The notes below the pieces were generated by a model. It saw only the letters and a program-made list of their open reading frames with translations. It made no database searches and was not told the origin of the DNA. The translations under genes were made by a program, and so were the position numbers. Below are positions 11,641-24,139 of a stretch of 64,000 nucleotides of DNA, one piece after another. This DNA is from Cynocephalus volans (taxonomy: Eukaryota > Chordata > Mammalia > Dermoptera > Cynocephalidae). The stretch lies in contig NC_084469.1 in assembly GCF_027409185.1 (NCBI RefSeq), forward strand, positions 101,495,835 through 101,559,834, given 5' to 3'. How positions within the stretch are numbered: position 1 is the stretch's first letter; the number at the start of each line of letters is the position of its first letter.

Positions 11641-12165
11641 AAATAGCTTTGGCTATTTGGGGTCTTTTGTAGACTCATAAAAATTTTAAGATTGTTTTTG
11701 TCTATTTCTGTGAAGGATATTATTGACATTTTGATCGGGATTGAATTGAATCTGGAGATCACTTTGGATAGATGGTCATTTTGACGATATTCCAATTTAC
11801 GAACATGGAATGCCATTCTATTTTTTGTGTTCTCTTTAATTTCTTTCATCAGTGCTTTGTAATTTTAATTGTAGAGATCTTTCACCTTATTGGTTAAGTT
11901 TATTCCTAGGGTTTTTGGGGTTTTTTGTTTGTTTGTTTGTTTGTTTGTTTGTTTGTTTGTTTGTTTGGTGGATATTATGTGTGAAATTGCTTTCTTGATT
12001 TCTGTTTCAGCTGCTTCATTGTTGCTGTATAAAATGCTACTGGTTTTTGTATGTTGATTAGTAACTTTTATCTTCACTAAATGTGTTTATTGGTTCTAAA
12101 AGCTTTTTGGTAGAGTCTTTTATTTTTTCTAGGATATTCAGGTTTTTTGTTATACCAATCATGGT
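11640..12165 (-). mobile_element. L1 ORF2 fragment, minus strand
   Basis: Reverse-transcriptase and downstream ORF2 sequence on the minus strand, starting at GCTTTGGCTATTTGGGGTC. It contains a (GTTT)n microsatellite at 11926-11967 and several stops. Truncated at both ends. Confidence 0.7.
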
Positions 12166-12900
12166 AGAAGACATTGGGTTCTGGGCTGCCTGCTCCTGAA
12201 GGCTACTTACGCTTCTGGAGCTATTCAGGTTTTATCCCAGAGGTTCCATTTACACTATGGACTGGTGCAGGGGCTGTTTGACTTCACAAGTCCATAGCAC
12301 CAATACAACCAAATTCATAATGGGAAGTTTCAGTCATGTGGTCACAGCATCCCATATCTACCAGGACTCAGAATCAAAGCAGATGCTATTTTTCAAAAGA
12401 CATATACTTATTTTCTGTGGGGAGCTTACCTTGCTCTAGAATCACCAGGGCCTGCATTGTGATTCTCCCACTGGAAGATGCTATAGACACACATGGAAAC
12501 TTCTTTCCATACTGGCTTTCACACCTTGGTTCTGGAAGATAATATGATCCAAGCAATAGGGGTGTATAATGACAGAAGATGTTGTATGCAGATGAACTAT
12601 TTCACATTTCTTGGTATGACCATTATCAATTTTGATAATTACTAATTATCAAATGCAGTAGCCATGACCTGAAAAAAAAAATGATGGCCAGGACTCAGAA
12701 CCCTCAGGGATGAGGGTCAAGGCTACCTTGTAAATCATTCAGACTGGCAGAGGTGTTATCCAGAGATGAGGGAAACTGAGAATGAATAGTAGAGGGGAGA
12801 GACACTGAGTATCACTTATGGTCTTGAGATGTACTGCAATAGCAGAGGACATAGCTTGTCCAACTGACCCTACTTCTTTAATTAGTTCATTTCATGAGAT
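12165..12900. repeat. Unclassified interspersed repeat, second copy at 27140
   Basis: 12165-12420 shares a run of landmarks with 27140-27360: TGGGCTGCCT, a segment ending TTTATCCCAGAGGT or TTTGATCCCAGATG, CATGGACTGGTG or CTATGGACTGGTG, and ATAATGGGAAGTTTCAG. The following text (CATTCAGACTGGCAGAGGTG at about 12737) looks LTR-like. It may be an ERVL-type internal region plus LTR, but I cannot name it. No open frame of note. Confidence 0.35.
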
Positions 12901-12939
12901 TCTCTCTCCTTTAAAGAAAAAAAAAAGCCAAAAGCATCT

Positions 12940-14205
12940 CTCATCATACACTAAAGTCAACCCAAAATGGATTAAGACTTAAGTATAAAACCTGAAACTG
13001 TAAAAGCCACGGGGGAAAATATAGGTGAAACAATTCAGCAAGTAGGTCTGGGCACAGGCTTTATGAACATATGCCTGAAAGCACAAGCAGCAAAAGAAAA
13101 TATAAACAAATGGGACTATATCAAACTAAAAAGCTTCTATACAGCAGAGGAAACAATCAACAGTGTGAAACGACAACCTACAGAGTGGGAGAAAATTTTT
13201 GCTAACTATGCATCTGACAAGGGATTAACATCGACAATATACAAGGAACTCAAGCAAATATACAGTAAAAAAAACAAATAACCCAATTAAAAAATGGGCA
13301 AAGGAGCTGAATAGACATTTTTCAAAGGAAGACATACAAATGGCCAATAGATACACTAAAAAATGCTCAACATCACTAGTCGTCAGGGAAATGCAAATTA
13401 AAACTACATTGAGATAGCACCTCACCCCAGTTAGACTGGCTATAATCAAAAAGACCGTGCATAACAAATGCTGGTGAGGGTGTGGAGAGAAGGGAACAGT
13501 CCTGCACTGTTGCTGGGACTGTTAATTAGTACATCCACTATGGGAAACAGTATGGAGGTTTCTCAAACAGCTACAGATCTTCCATATGATCCAGCAATCC
13601 CTCTTCTGGATATATGCCCAGAGGAATGGAAATCATCATGTCGAAGAGATACCTGCACTCCCAAGTTCATTGCAGCTCTGTTTGCAATAGCCAAGACATG
13701 GAATCAACACAAATGTCCATCGATGGATGACTGGATAAGGAAACTGTGGTATATATACACCATGGAATACTACTCTGCCATAAAAAAGAATGAAATACTC
13801 CGATTTGGAACAACATGGATGAAACTGGAGAAACTTATGTTGAGTGAAATAAGCAAAGCACAGAGGAATAAATACTGCATGTGCTCACTCATATATTGGA
13901 GCAAAGAAAGAAAGAAGGAAGGAAAGAAAGACCACAGTAGTGAGTTGGTCTTACAGAGAGAACATTCCTAGGGCTGCAAAGTGGAGTGGGGGGAAAGGGG
14001 AGGGGGAGGGAGGTTAGGAGATAATTGGGTGGGGCACATGGGGTACAAAAATAATTTCTGGTAATGTGTATGCTGCCAGCATGAACCTGGCCCTCACATC
14101 ATGGGCACGAGGGGTAACAATTAGCTTTGTATCACATGAATATTCATTTAAAAAATAACTAAAATAATTATTTTAAGAATTTACAAATAAATAAATAAAT
14201 AAAAC
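12940..14205 (+). mobile_element. L1 3' part, plus strand
   Basis: Begins in ORF2 (residues like [18 protein letters not shown] at 13063 on), runs through the C-terminal CCHC-like zone (KNNKCW..CG at about 13460) and the end of ORF2 near 13900, and ends in a 3' UTR and an (AAAT)n tail at about 14190. The frame is broken at least twice. The 3' UTR (AGCATGAACCTGGCCCTCAC) matches the L1 in unit B at 18940-19060 read on the other strand. Confidence 0.85.
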
Positions 14206-14935
14206 CAAAAATCACATAGAGGTGCTACTCCCAGAAGTTACACTAAGAAGTTTATCCAAATGGCCAAAGGGGTGGACTATAATGGATGCTGTGCTGCATC
14301 CCCCACTGATTTGTGCAGAAAGAAGGGCTTAGTCTTAGATGTGTGTGGAGTGTAGCAATATTATAACCCTCCAATTCCATGCTCTTTGAGGAACTCCCTC
14401 AGCTTAAGGAAGCAACTTCACCTAAAACACAGCACTGAGATCTCTTGCTGTGGGAGCATAACTGACTGACAGCCATCTGAATCTGCCACTGTGTTTGCAC
14501 TGACTTAGTTCCTTGGTTCCACCTAGCCACTGATGCTATACAGCATGGCAACAGTGCATGGCCATTCCTGTGGCCACATAATAATATCAATGACCTGGGT
14601 CCATTAACCTTGTCAGGGTGATGACTCCTCTTCTTCGCATGAGCGACCTGAAATGCCAGGCAGCAACACAGCTTGAAGTTTAATAGGACTTTTGCCATGA
14701 CTCTAAAAGTGCTATCCCTATAGAAGTCTAGACCTGTAAATCTGCAGAAGCCATAGCTGTGGAGCCCAGAAGCACAAACTTCTCTACTGGCTCACTGGAA
14801 ATAACATTAGGCAAGACCACTTCTACTCTCAGTTTATCAATTTCTGGACTCATGTACTCTATATATTAGGAGATACAGCGTGTTGTGATTTTTTCATTGA
14901 TTTACTGTGTGTATTGCCTCCTCCAAATTATTATT
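14206..14935. other. No gene or recognised repeat
   Basis: Single-copy-looking sequence with scattered stops in all frames. The open frame of 99 codons on the minus strand at 14399-14698 has no motif and no supporting context. I see nothing I can name. Confidence 0.4.
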
Positions 14936-15642
14936 TGTTTATTTTTTTAAAAAATTTATTTTATTCTGTCAATATACTATGTGGTTGATTATTGTGGCCC
15001 ATTACCAAAACCTCCCTCCTTTCTCCCTTCCCCCTCCCTCACAACAACTTGAATATCAGTTCACTTGTCATATCAACTTGAAGGAATTGTAATTGTTGTG
15101 TCTTCTTCCCTCCACCGCCCCCCCAGGTTATTTGTTTATTTATTTATTTATTTATTTTATCTCCCACAAATAAGTGAGAACGTGTGATATTTCTCTTTAT
15201 GTGCCTGACTTGTTTCACTTAATATAGTTCTCTCTAGGTGCATCAATTTTGTTGCAAATGACGGTATTTCATTCTTTTTTACAGCAGAGTAGTATTCCAT
15301 TGTGTAGATGTACCACAGTTGCCATGTCCACTCATCTGATGATGGACATTTGGGCTGGTTCCAACTCTTGGCTATTATAAATAGTGCTGCAGTGTACATT
15401 GGGGAACAGGTATACCTTCGACTTGATGATTTCCATTCCTCTGGGTATATTCCCAGCAGTGGGATAGCTGGGTCGTACGGTAGATCTATCTGCAATTGTT
15501 TGAGGAACCTCCATACCATTTTCCATAGAGGCTGCACCATTTTGCAGTCCCACCAACAATGTATGAGAGTTCCTTTTTCTCCGCAGCCTCGCCAGCATTT
15601 ATCGTTCAGGGTCTTTTGGATTTTAGCCATCCTCACTGGCAT
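14936..15642 (-). mobile_element. L1 3' end, minus strand, short
   Basis: Same young subfamily as 839-4365. On the + strand it starts with the T-rich tail and GTCAATATACTATGTGGTTG, has a (TTTA)n run at 15127-15160, and ends in the ORF2 C-terminus at CATCCTCACTGG. The target duplication is CCTCCAAATTAT (ending about 14932) against CCTCTAAATTAT (15643-15654), one mismatch. The ORF2 fragment at 15157-15642 is open across its 161 codons. Confidence 0.85.
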
Positions 15643-15654
15643 CCTCTAAATTAT

Positions 15655-16269
15655 ATAGCAAGCAATTCCTGGGTGTTCAAATGCCTTTGTTAATTTCATT
15701 CTCTTTGAAATTAAACATGTTCCCATATCTTCCATTAAAAACATTTCTCAAACTCTCCCCTACTTGATATTTCCTTCAGGCTATGATTCACTGCAATAAA
15801 CTTAAATGTTGGTTTATATTTGCCTAATGTATTTTCCCAACACTCACTCTTCAATGTACTACAACCGAATTATTACTGCCCTACCCCTCTATTTAGAGGT
15901 AATAAATGGAGCCCTTCCTAACATTAACAAAAGCTCCTGTGCCACCAGCAAATGTCAAAGGATATTTTTCAGTCCGCATTTTGTTAGTCCTTTTTACAGA
16001 ACAAAAACTGTTAGCCTCTTTGGTCTCCTTCAGAAAGGACCCTTTTGGAGTATAATGGTGGTTGCCTGGAATTGGGAGGAGGAAACCTGGTAGGATAATG
16101 ATGCACCCATGCAGGGTTTCGTTATGCAACGTAAATAATTTCTGAAAAATACTCTACAGAATAGTGCCTATTTACATAATACTAATATATTGTGCACATA
16201 AAGTTTGCTAAGAGAGCCTATCTCTGTTCATTTTTGCTTTTATCCTGTTTGTTTTGCTAAGGTAAGAAG
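15655..16269. other. Intergenic, nothing recognised
   Basis: AT-rich sequence with no motif-bearing frame. A short stretch at 16045-16080 (TATAATGGTGGTTGCCTGGA) resembles old L1 3' text but is too short to call. Confidence 0.35.
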
Positions 16270-16620
16270 TTATTAGATATTTGTTTAGTCTTTATAATTA
16301 TTATTCAATAGTACATGTTCATGGATTAATTGACTGAATACATGGATATATTTTATAATGATCTTATCAGAGTAGTTAGCATACTCATCACCTAAACATT
16401 TATTATTTCTTTGTAGTGATCCTCTTTTCTAGCTATCTTGAAGTATTTAATAAAGTACGATTAGCTACAAGCACCTTAAAACTCCAGAACTTATGCTATC
16501 AAATTGTCACTTTCTACCCTATGACCAACATCTCCTCGTTGTTTCCCTCCTCTCTATGTTCCCAGCTTCTGGAAACCACAATTCTACTCCAAAGGGGAAT
16601 ATTTTGTATTTAGGGTTTTT
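16270..16620 (-). mobile_element. L1M 3' end fragment, minus strand
   Basis: The reversed L1 tail signature reads TAGTACATGTTCATGGATTA, AGTTAGCATACTCATCACCT and TTCTAGCTATCTTGAAGTA. It lies just outside the left edge of unit B. Confidence 0.6.
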
Positions 16621-18187
16621 ACCACATGCAGAAAAATAATAAAGAGTCGTGGAGGAAGATTTGGATGATGACTATGATTATGTCTTTGGTTTAAATAGAG
16701 CTGAGGTTACCTAAGTTGCATACACAGTCCCAAACTCATCTAATTGTGTACAGTAAATAAGTACAGGTGATTACATGTCAATCATGCCTCAAGAAAGCAG
16801 TTAAAAATAAGAAAATAATTAAAGACACGGCACCTCTATTCATCTATAGCACACCCATAAAATCTCTAAATACTCTTTAAATGAGGCAAGTCACAGAAAT
16901 GGGTTTGGCTCCTTAGAGAAACTGAACTCTCTTTAGGGAAAACAGTGTGACTTTTTAATCAAGCCAAACAAAGAACAATTTCTCCTTGGAGGAAATAAGT
17001 CCATCTCCCCTTACTGCTGCCTCCATAGACACAAAATTGACTGAAAATTTTCCATTCAGCTCTCTTCTTTGTATCCCAAGGGAACTGAATTGTTTGGAGA
17101 GTAGAGAGAAAATCCAACAACTTATTTAATGATGCACTTGGAGAATTCAACCCTAGAGATGCCAGAAACTTTAAACGTGCCCCTCTTATCCCTCACCTGT
17201 AGTGTTCTGCCACCAGCCTACGTGAAAATCCAACTGGCCTTCCCAGGGACAGATCACAGAGGACAGAAAGCTTCAATGAAAACCATGGAGTGAGAGAAAG
17301 TGGGTACTAAGATTTACTTCTAGAAGAATGAGACAGGGACAGTCCGATTTATATTCAGTCTATGAAGGTGAAGTCAGTGTACTTTGAAGGTACTTTAGTT
17401 TCCACTGAAACCAGTTTTTTCCAGTTTTGTTTTCATTCCTTCTCTCACTCTTTGGAATCTAGAGCCTCTCTCCAATATGAATTATATTCTGGAAAGTCTC
17501 CAGCTCTTCTTCACCCTTTCCGATAAAGTATAGACTCCTGTTAACTGTCCTGCATCCAATTATTCATTTTTTATTTAGTTATTTGTTAATTATTTATTTC
17601 TCCAAAGATCTATGATGCATAAGGTATTGTCTATTCTGTACCTACGGTTGAATGGTTGAAATTTTCTATTATATTCCCTAACTATTCTCTGGTAGTTTTA
17701 ACTTACCGATAGCCCTTATTGGTCCTATATTGATGTGGTCATTGTCTCACTGTGGTGTCCACAATATCATCTGCAAATGATGTCACTATTTCTCATATTA
17801 AGCACTAAGTCCAATTTCTTATTCTCATATTACCAGTCTCTTTCCATGTTCAGGAAAATGTCACATGATTGAAGATGGAGTAGTCTGCCTTGGCATGTTC
17901 ATGAATTTAGTGCAAAACTTTAGTGTTTCAAGGTAGTATAGCTTGTTGGCTATAAAAAAGCACCTTGATTAAGAAATTTTCCTTGGTTTCCTTGTTTAAC
18001 CACAGTTCTTCCCTGCCTGCTATAAACACTAATGCCTGTTAAATTTTCTCAAATGTATTTTTTTGCATTGTCACTATGGTTATAATTTCTCTTCATTAGC
18101 CTATTTTTGTGATGAATTATGTTGACACTATCATTGTATTAAAATTGCTTGCAATCCTAGAATAGGAGCTACTGTTCATCCTGCACA

Positions 18188-18265
18188 AGGGTACTTCAAA
18201 AAGTTCATGGAGAAACAGAATTATAAGATAACGCAAATCTTTCCATGAACTTTTTGAAGAACCCT
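18188..18265. mobile_element. Palindromic mariner-like MITE, 78 bp
   Basis: The left end AGGGTACTTCAAAAAGTTCA and the right end, read in reverse complement as AGGGTTCTTCAAAAAGTTCA, form inverted repeats of about 23 bases with one mismatch around a short AT-rich loop. This is the shape of a non-autonomous mariner/Tc1 element. Units C (about 35870) and D (about 40885) have the flanking text without it, so the empty site is visible. Confidence 0.7.
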
Positions 18266-18659
18266 CATATTCTTATTTTAAATAGATATAATGCAGTTTA
18301 TTTTAATATTCAATTTTATATCTATATTCTGACATGTGTTGTGCTAAGAGATTTCTCTTTTGTGAGATGGTTGACATTTTGGTCTCTATCCTCATTGAAC
18401 ATCTACATTTGTATATGTTGAACACCTGCACTGTCACAGGCCCCGTGAAAGTCCCTCTTAAGGCAAATCATGAGCCAAAAGAATCAAAACCACAGACACA
18501 CAAATAAACATAAATTTACCAGTGTGAGAGGGACATCAAACAAGAGCACAGGGTGCTCTACATATGCATCTCACACAATCTGTCCCTCTTCACCCTCATC
18601 CTCTGCTCCCAGCACAGTGGCTTCTACACCCTTTCATTACCGAGGTCACCACCCACAGA

Positions 18660-18830
18660 GAAAGCAGGCATTCTCTCCGCTCATTCTGGAATGTTTGCTC
18701 TCTTCTTACATCCCATGATTAACAATAACCCATCTTTCCTGTCAGCTCAAATATGACTATTTCAGAGAAGCCTCTCCTATCCATCTTCTAAGACTAATCT
18801 GTTTCTAAATTTATTATTTAAATATAAAAA
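18660..18830 (-). repeat. L2-like fragment in unit B
   Basis: Text from CATTCTGGAATGTTTGCTCT through CCTGTCAGCTCAAATATGAC to GAAGCCTCTCCTATCC follows the order of the mammalian L2 3' region. Equivalent pieces are in units C and D. Confidence 0.5.
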
Positions 18831-18920
18831 TGAACTTTTTGTCTTTAATTAATTATCATTCTCTGGAAATTCATAATACCAACCATTGTTCTATCATAAA
18901 GATTATAAACATTTCTTTCT

Positions 18921-20945
18921 TTTTTATTATTTATTTATTAAGAATATTCATGAGCTACAAAGCTAATTGTACCCTCTCCTGCCCATTATGTGAGGACCAG
19001 ATTCATACTGGGGGAGATACCCATTACCAGAAATTACTTTTGTACCCTTTGTCCCCTACAAATTATCCACCAACCTCCCCCCCGCCAATCCCCTCGACTC
19101 CAATTTGTAGCCCTAAGAAAGTTCCCTCCCTGTGTTGGATCATGGCATTACTGTGGTCTTTCTTTCCTTCCTTCCTTTCTGTCTTAGCTCACACACATGA
19201 GTGAGCAGATGAGGTATTTATCCCTCTGTGCTTTGCTTGTTTCACTAAACATAAGTTTCTCCAAGTTCATCCATGTTGTTGCAAATGGGAGAATTTCATT
19301 CTTTTTTATGGCAGAGTAGTATTCCATTGTGTATATATACCACAGTTCCCTTATCCAATCATCCACTGATGGACATTTAGGTTGGTTCCATATCTTGGCT
19401 GTTGGAAACAGAGCTGCAATAAACATGGGAGTGCAGGTATCTCTTCAACATGATGATTTCCATTCCTCTGGGCATATACCCAGAAGAGGGATTGCTGGAT
19501 CATATGGAAAATCTATCTGTAGTTGTTTGAGAAACCTCCACATTGTTTTCCAAAGTGGTTGTACTAATTTACAGTCCCACCAACAGTGCAGGAGTGTTCC
19601 CTTCTCTCCACACCCTCACCAGCATTTGTTATTCACCATCTTTTTGATTATATCCAGTCTAACTGGGGAGAGGTGCTATCTCAATGTGGTTTTAATTGGC
19701 ATTTTCCTGATGACTAGCGATGTTGAACATTTTTTAGTGTATCTGTTGGCCATTTGTTTGTCTTCCTCCATAAAATGTCTATGTAGCTCCTTTGCCCATT
19801 TTTTAATTGGGTCATTTATTTTTTTACTGCATAATTGCTTGAGTTCTGTGTATATTCTGGATATTAGTCCCTTGTCGGGTGCATAGTTAGCAAAAATTTT
19901 CTCCCACTGTGAAGGTTGTTCTTTCACTCTGTTGATTGTTTCTTTTGTTGCACAGAAACTTTTTAGTTTGATATAGTCCCATTTGTTTATTTTTCCTTTT
20001 GCTGCTTGTGCTTTGGGGCTCATGTTCATAAAGCCTGTGCCCTGACCTAACTGCTGAAGTGTTTCACCTATATTTTCCCTTAGTCATTTTACAGTTTTGG
20101 ATCTTATGCCTAGGTCTTTAATCCATTCGGAGTTGATTTTAGTGTATGGTGAGAGATGCATATCTAGTTTCATTCTTCTGCATATGGATACCCAGTTTTC
20201 CCAGCACCACTTGTTGAAGAGGCACTCTTTTCCCCAATGTAGATTGTTGTTGCCTTTGTCTAAAATCAGGTGGCTATAAGCCTGAGGAGTGATTTCTGAG
20301 TTCTCTATTCTACTCCACTGATCTGAATGTCTATTTTTATACCAGTACCATGCTGTTTTGGTTACAACAGCTTTGTAGTATAATTTAAAGTCAGGCCAAG
20401 TTATGCCTCTGGCTTTGTTGTTTGTTTTGGGGGTTTTTTTTGCTCAGGATTGTTTTGGCTATTTGGGGTCTTTTAAAGGGGAGTCAATACCAATTCTCCT
20501 CAAACTATTCTGAACAACTGAAACAGATGCTACTCTCCCAAATTCATTCTATGAGACCAAAATAATTCTCATACCAAAATCAGATAAAGACACAACAAAA
20601 AAAGAAAATTATAGGCCAATATCCTTGATAACCCTAGATGCTAAAATCCTCAACAAAATATTAGCATTCAGAATACCACAACATATTAAAAGATATATAC
20701 ATTATGATCAAGTGGGATTCATCCCAGGGATGCAAGGATGGTTCAGCATACAAAAGTCAATAAATGTGATACATCACATCAACAAACTCAAGGACAAAAT
20801 CCATATGATTATCTCAATAGTTGCTGAAAAAGCATTTGACAAAATTCAACATTCCTTCATGATAAATACTCTCAACAAATTAGGTACAGAAGGAAAATAT
20901 CTTAACACAATAAAAGCCATTTATGACAAGCCCACCACCAGTACT
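18921..20945 (-). mobile_element. L1 with inverted 5' segment, inside unit B
   Basis: 18921-20478 is the 3' part of an L1 on the minus strand (3' UTR at 18940-19150, ORF2 C-terminus at 19184-20029 and beyond). 20479-20945 is an earlier part of ORF2 (start of reverse transcriptase, [15 protein letters not shown] at about 20700) on the plus strand. Units A, C and D show an empty site between AAACATTT and the text like AATCT.A.A.TTGC, so both parts arrived in one event. Imperfect flanking duplication: AAACATTTCTTTCT (18907-18920) and AAACAATTGTTTCT (20946-20959). About 0.6 kb of ORF2 between the two segments is missing. Confidence 0.75.
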
Positions 20946-21389
20946 AAACAATTGTTTCTAATCTCAGACTTGCATTTTAATTTTTAAGATGAATTTGATT
21001 TATAGATCTCTGAACCTTTTTTATCAAATCTGTCAGTTAAATGTTTTGGTAATTAACTCTGCTGAGTTTAATACAATAAATCCCCACTCAAGAGCATGTA
21101 CACATGAGCACACTCTTTCACACACACCTTGTATTTGATTTTCATGGTTGTGTGCTCTTCTTTCTCCTTCTCTTATGTATGCAGTCCACATCATTTTTCC
21201 ATTTCTTAGAAGAATTCACCATACATGCATTCTGTGTAAGAAGCAGACAGATGGATCTTCATTAATAAGAAGTGTTGTACTGACACATTGTATTTGCATG
21301 ATCACAATTTCATCTTAATGGCTGTCCCTTTTTAGGAAGATATTGATAAATAATATCTATTCAAGACATTCTTATTATAATATTAAGAG

Positions 21390-21935
21390 CAGAAGTTCAT
21401 ATTTATGAAATGCCCATTGTATGTCTCAGAAACCACAGTAGAAAAATGACATGCATCATCTCATTTAATTTCACTCTTCGATTCCACCATGTAGGGAATA
21501 TTTATTACTCCTAGTATAGAGGTGAATGGTCTGGAGGTAAGAGAGGTTAAACAACTTTCTGAAGGTCACACAGCAGGATATTGGTAAAACAAAATTTTAT
21601 TCCAGGAAGTCTGACTCAAGAAACCATTTTATAATATCATGGCTCCTTAGTATAACTTGAAAAAATAATAATCCTAAACCGTTATCCTAAAAATATTTTA
21701 TAATTTTTCAAAGTTTAATAATAATAACTGTAATATGAACAGCTATCTGCACGTTTACAATGCACCAAGGCATTTTTATACCTTGAATAGGAGGTAATAG
21801 TAATGTCCTCCTTTTTAGAAAGAAAGAAATAAGGCATAGAGAGTTAACTCTCACATGGCTAGGAAGCATAATGCCACAGAATAAGGGTTGTTTGAGTTCA
21901 AACTCCATGTTTTAATCTCTATTGCATGATAATAG
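21390..21935 (+). repeat. Two MIR fragments upstream of OR-B
   Basis: Same pair as at 4740-5270: TTCATATTTATGAAATGCCC, CATCATCTCATTTAATTTCA, then GGTCACACAGCAGGATATTG. The second piece is at 21725-21935. Confidence 0.7.
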
Positions 21936-22179
21936 AAGTATAATGATCATCAAGGGGAAAACATAAAATATCTTACATTATTTTGGGAGGTCCATATCTA
22001 AAAAGACTTAATGTATGTCCAAAGATTCAAATAGGAGTAGCGTTTACTTCTTTGGGGGAGCACTGGCCAGTATGCAAATAGGAATATTAAATCTAGTGAG
22101 CAGATATCAAAAAGAGATTTATCTTTGATTAAAGAAAACCTGAATAAGTTTACGTATTTAAAATAAATTTGGACTACCA

Positions 22180-22321
22180 CTTGGCTGAGTGAATTACTGT
22201 CAGTGGAAGGACTCAATAGAGGGTGAAGGATGTTCATCCAAGAGTGACTTTGTGAAGTGATGACTAGCTGAGGTCTTAGTTACCTATTCATTGAATATTG
22301 CTTTTGCCTCCTCCCCCAGCA
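22180..22321 (+). promoter_or_regulatory. Conserved intron end and splice acceptor before OR-B
   Basis: Homologous to the block before OR-A, running from CTTGGCTGAGTGAATTACTG to TTTTGCCTCCTCCCCCAGCAG. The AG at about 22320 is about 15 bases before the ATG. Confidence 0.55.
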
Positions 22322-22335
22322 GACATCTGAGCTAC

Positions 22336-23274
22336 ATGGAAGCAGAAAACCACACAGAACTATCAGAATTCCTACTATTGGGACTCTCACAGGATTCTAA
22401 ACTCCAGCCCCTTCTCTTTGGGTTGTTCCTGTCCATGTACCTGCTCACTGTGCTCGGGAACCTGCTCATCATCCTGGCCATCAGCTCTGACTCCCACCTC
22501 CACACCCCCATGTACTTCTTCCTCTCCAACCTGTCCTTCACTGACATCTGTTTCACCTCCACCACGGTCCCAAAGATGCTGGTGAACATCCAGGTACAGA
22601 GCAAAGACATCTCCTACACAGGGTGTCTCACACAGCTGTACTTTTTTATGATTTTTGCTGGATTAGATAATTTCCTCTTGACTGGGATGGCCTATGACCG
22701 ATATGTGGCCATCTGCCACCCCCTGCACTACATGGTCATCATGAACCCCCGCCTCTGTGTCCTGTTGGTTCTGATGTCTTGGTTCATCATTTTCTGGGTC
22801 GCCCTGTCTCACATTCTACTGATGAAGAGGCTGACCTTCTCTATGGGCACTGAGATTCCACATTTCTTCTGTGAACTCACTCAGCTTCTCAAGGTGGCCT
22901 GCTCTGATACCCTCATCAATAACCTCTTTGTGTATGTGACAACTGCACTCCTGGGTGTGTTTCCTGTCACAGGGATCCTCTTCTCTTACTCCAGAATTGT
23001 CTCCTCTTTAATCAGGATGTCCTCCACTGCAAGCAAGTATAAAGCATTTTCCACCTGTGGGTCTCACCTCTGTGTGGTCTCCTTGTATTATGGGACAAGC
23101 CTTGTGGAATACCTCAGTTACGCTGTGACCCGATCTTCCCAGAGCAGCTCAATTGCCTCAGTGATGTACACTGTGGTCACCCCCATGCTGAACCCCTTCA
23201 TCTACAGCCTGAGGAACAAGGATGTGAAGGGGGCCTTGAGAAGACTCTTCAGCAGAGTAGGCAATTGTCCTTGA
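22336..23274 (+). CDS. OR7D4-like: Olfactory receptor, family 7 subfamily D-like (copy B)
   Basis: A 312-residue odorant receptor, and the copy I judge closest to the family consensus in its core motifs. The start is MEAENHT after a splice acceptor; the in-frame ATG at 22291 lies in the intron. Seen: G41-N42 in TM1, [10 protein letters not shown] (58-67), D70, C97/C179, [10 protein letters not shown] (118-127), SY in TM5 (217-218), KAFSTCGSH (236-244) and [12 protein letters not shown] (283-294). EL2 keeps C189 but has S169, as in human OR7D4. Residue 88 is Gln, 84 is Asn and 133 is Met. Private changes include E258 in the outer TM6/EL3 zone (LVEYL) and Y262. A poly(A) signal AATAAA lies at 23665. 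No frame damage. A functional receptor is likely; its ligand is unknown. Confidence 0.95.
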   Translation: MEAENHTELSEFLLLGLSQDSKLQPLLFGLFLSMYLLTVLGNLLIILAISSDSHLHTPMYFFLSNLSFTDICFTSTTVPKMLVNIQVQSKDISYTGCLTQLYFFMIFAGLDNFLLTGMAYDRYVAICHPLHYMVIMNPRLCVLLVLMSWFIIFWVALSHILLMKRLTFSMGTEIPHFFCELTQLLKVACSDTLINNLFVYVTTALLGVFPVTGILFSYSRIVSSLIRMSSTASKYKAFSTCGSHLCVVSLYYGTSLVEYLSYAVTRSSQSSSIASVMYTVVTPMLNPFIYSLRNKDVKGALRRLFSRVGNCP

Positions 23275-23699
23275 CTGATCAGTGGCCTCCGATCCAAGTG
23301 GAAATTTTAAGCTCCTAAGACAAATCTTGTGAATTTAAATATTCTGCCTTTTGTTCTCCTCTAAAAGACATGATTAATTTCTTATTCCCAATGCATGTAG
23401 GAATTTGCTTTTATTTGTTTTTGTATTTGTTTGTTCTCAACAACTTTCTCAGTGATTTCTTTGAAATTTTTGTTCCCTCTTCATTCTCCTTAAAGTTCCA
23501 TCTTTGGTAACCATTTTGACAGCCATTCCTGTGATTTCTGGTTTGACATTTAAAGCATTTGTTCACATCACATACTGACATCATTTCCACAAAAATGATA
23601 CTCTTGATTTTTAGCATTCTTTGCCTTAAGTTGCTTGTTTTTTTGTTAACCCTGGAGGAAATGGAATAAAAACCATACAATTGTCATCCCAAAGTGTTT

Positions 23700-23880
23700 A
23701 CAATATCAGGACTGTGCATGTTGCTTTATATGTATGACTTTAATCCTGAAAGTAGTTATTTGAGATATTTCCTCTCGTTCATTCCATTTCTCAAAGGAAA
23801 AGACTGAGAATGATTTGAAATGAACTATACCGTGGGGCCCTGACATGGAGCCCACACTCCTAAGTTTGATATGCCACTTT
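23700..23880 (+). repeat. MIR fragment downstream of OR-B
   Basis: Counterpart of 7005-7175: CATGTTGCTTTATATGTATG, then TTTCTCAAAGGAAAAGACTG. Confidence 0.6.
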
Positions 23881-24139
23881 TTGTGAGAATGATGATGTAA
23901 TTTTTAAAGTGAAATGTGGAATCTAGTTTGAATGCTGGTTGTCTTATATAATTCATAGTGATATTCTGTCTAGGATAACTCTGAAATGTTGCTCCATTCT
24001 GTGCGTTCCATGATTTTTACCTCCCTCCTTCTTTAATTCTGTCTGTTCTCCTTCTGTTCCTTTTTTCTTCTTTCCCTCATTGCACCCATCCTTCCTTTTC
24101 TTTTTTCTTTTGGTTGCTTTATTCGTTCATGTTACCTTG

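Noticed and set aside
11425-12165. Twin-primed L1 at this site
   Set aside because: The joined ends are both 3'-ward L1 ends, the wrong geometry for twin priming; two separate fragments are more likely.
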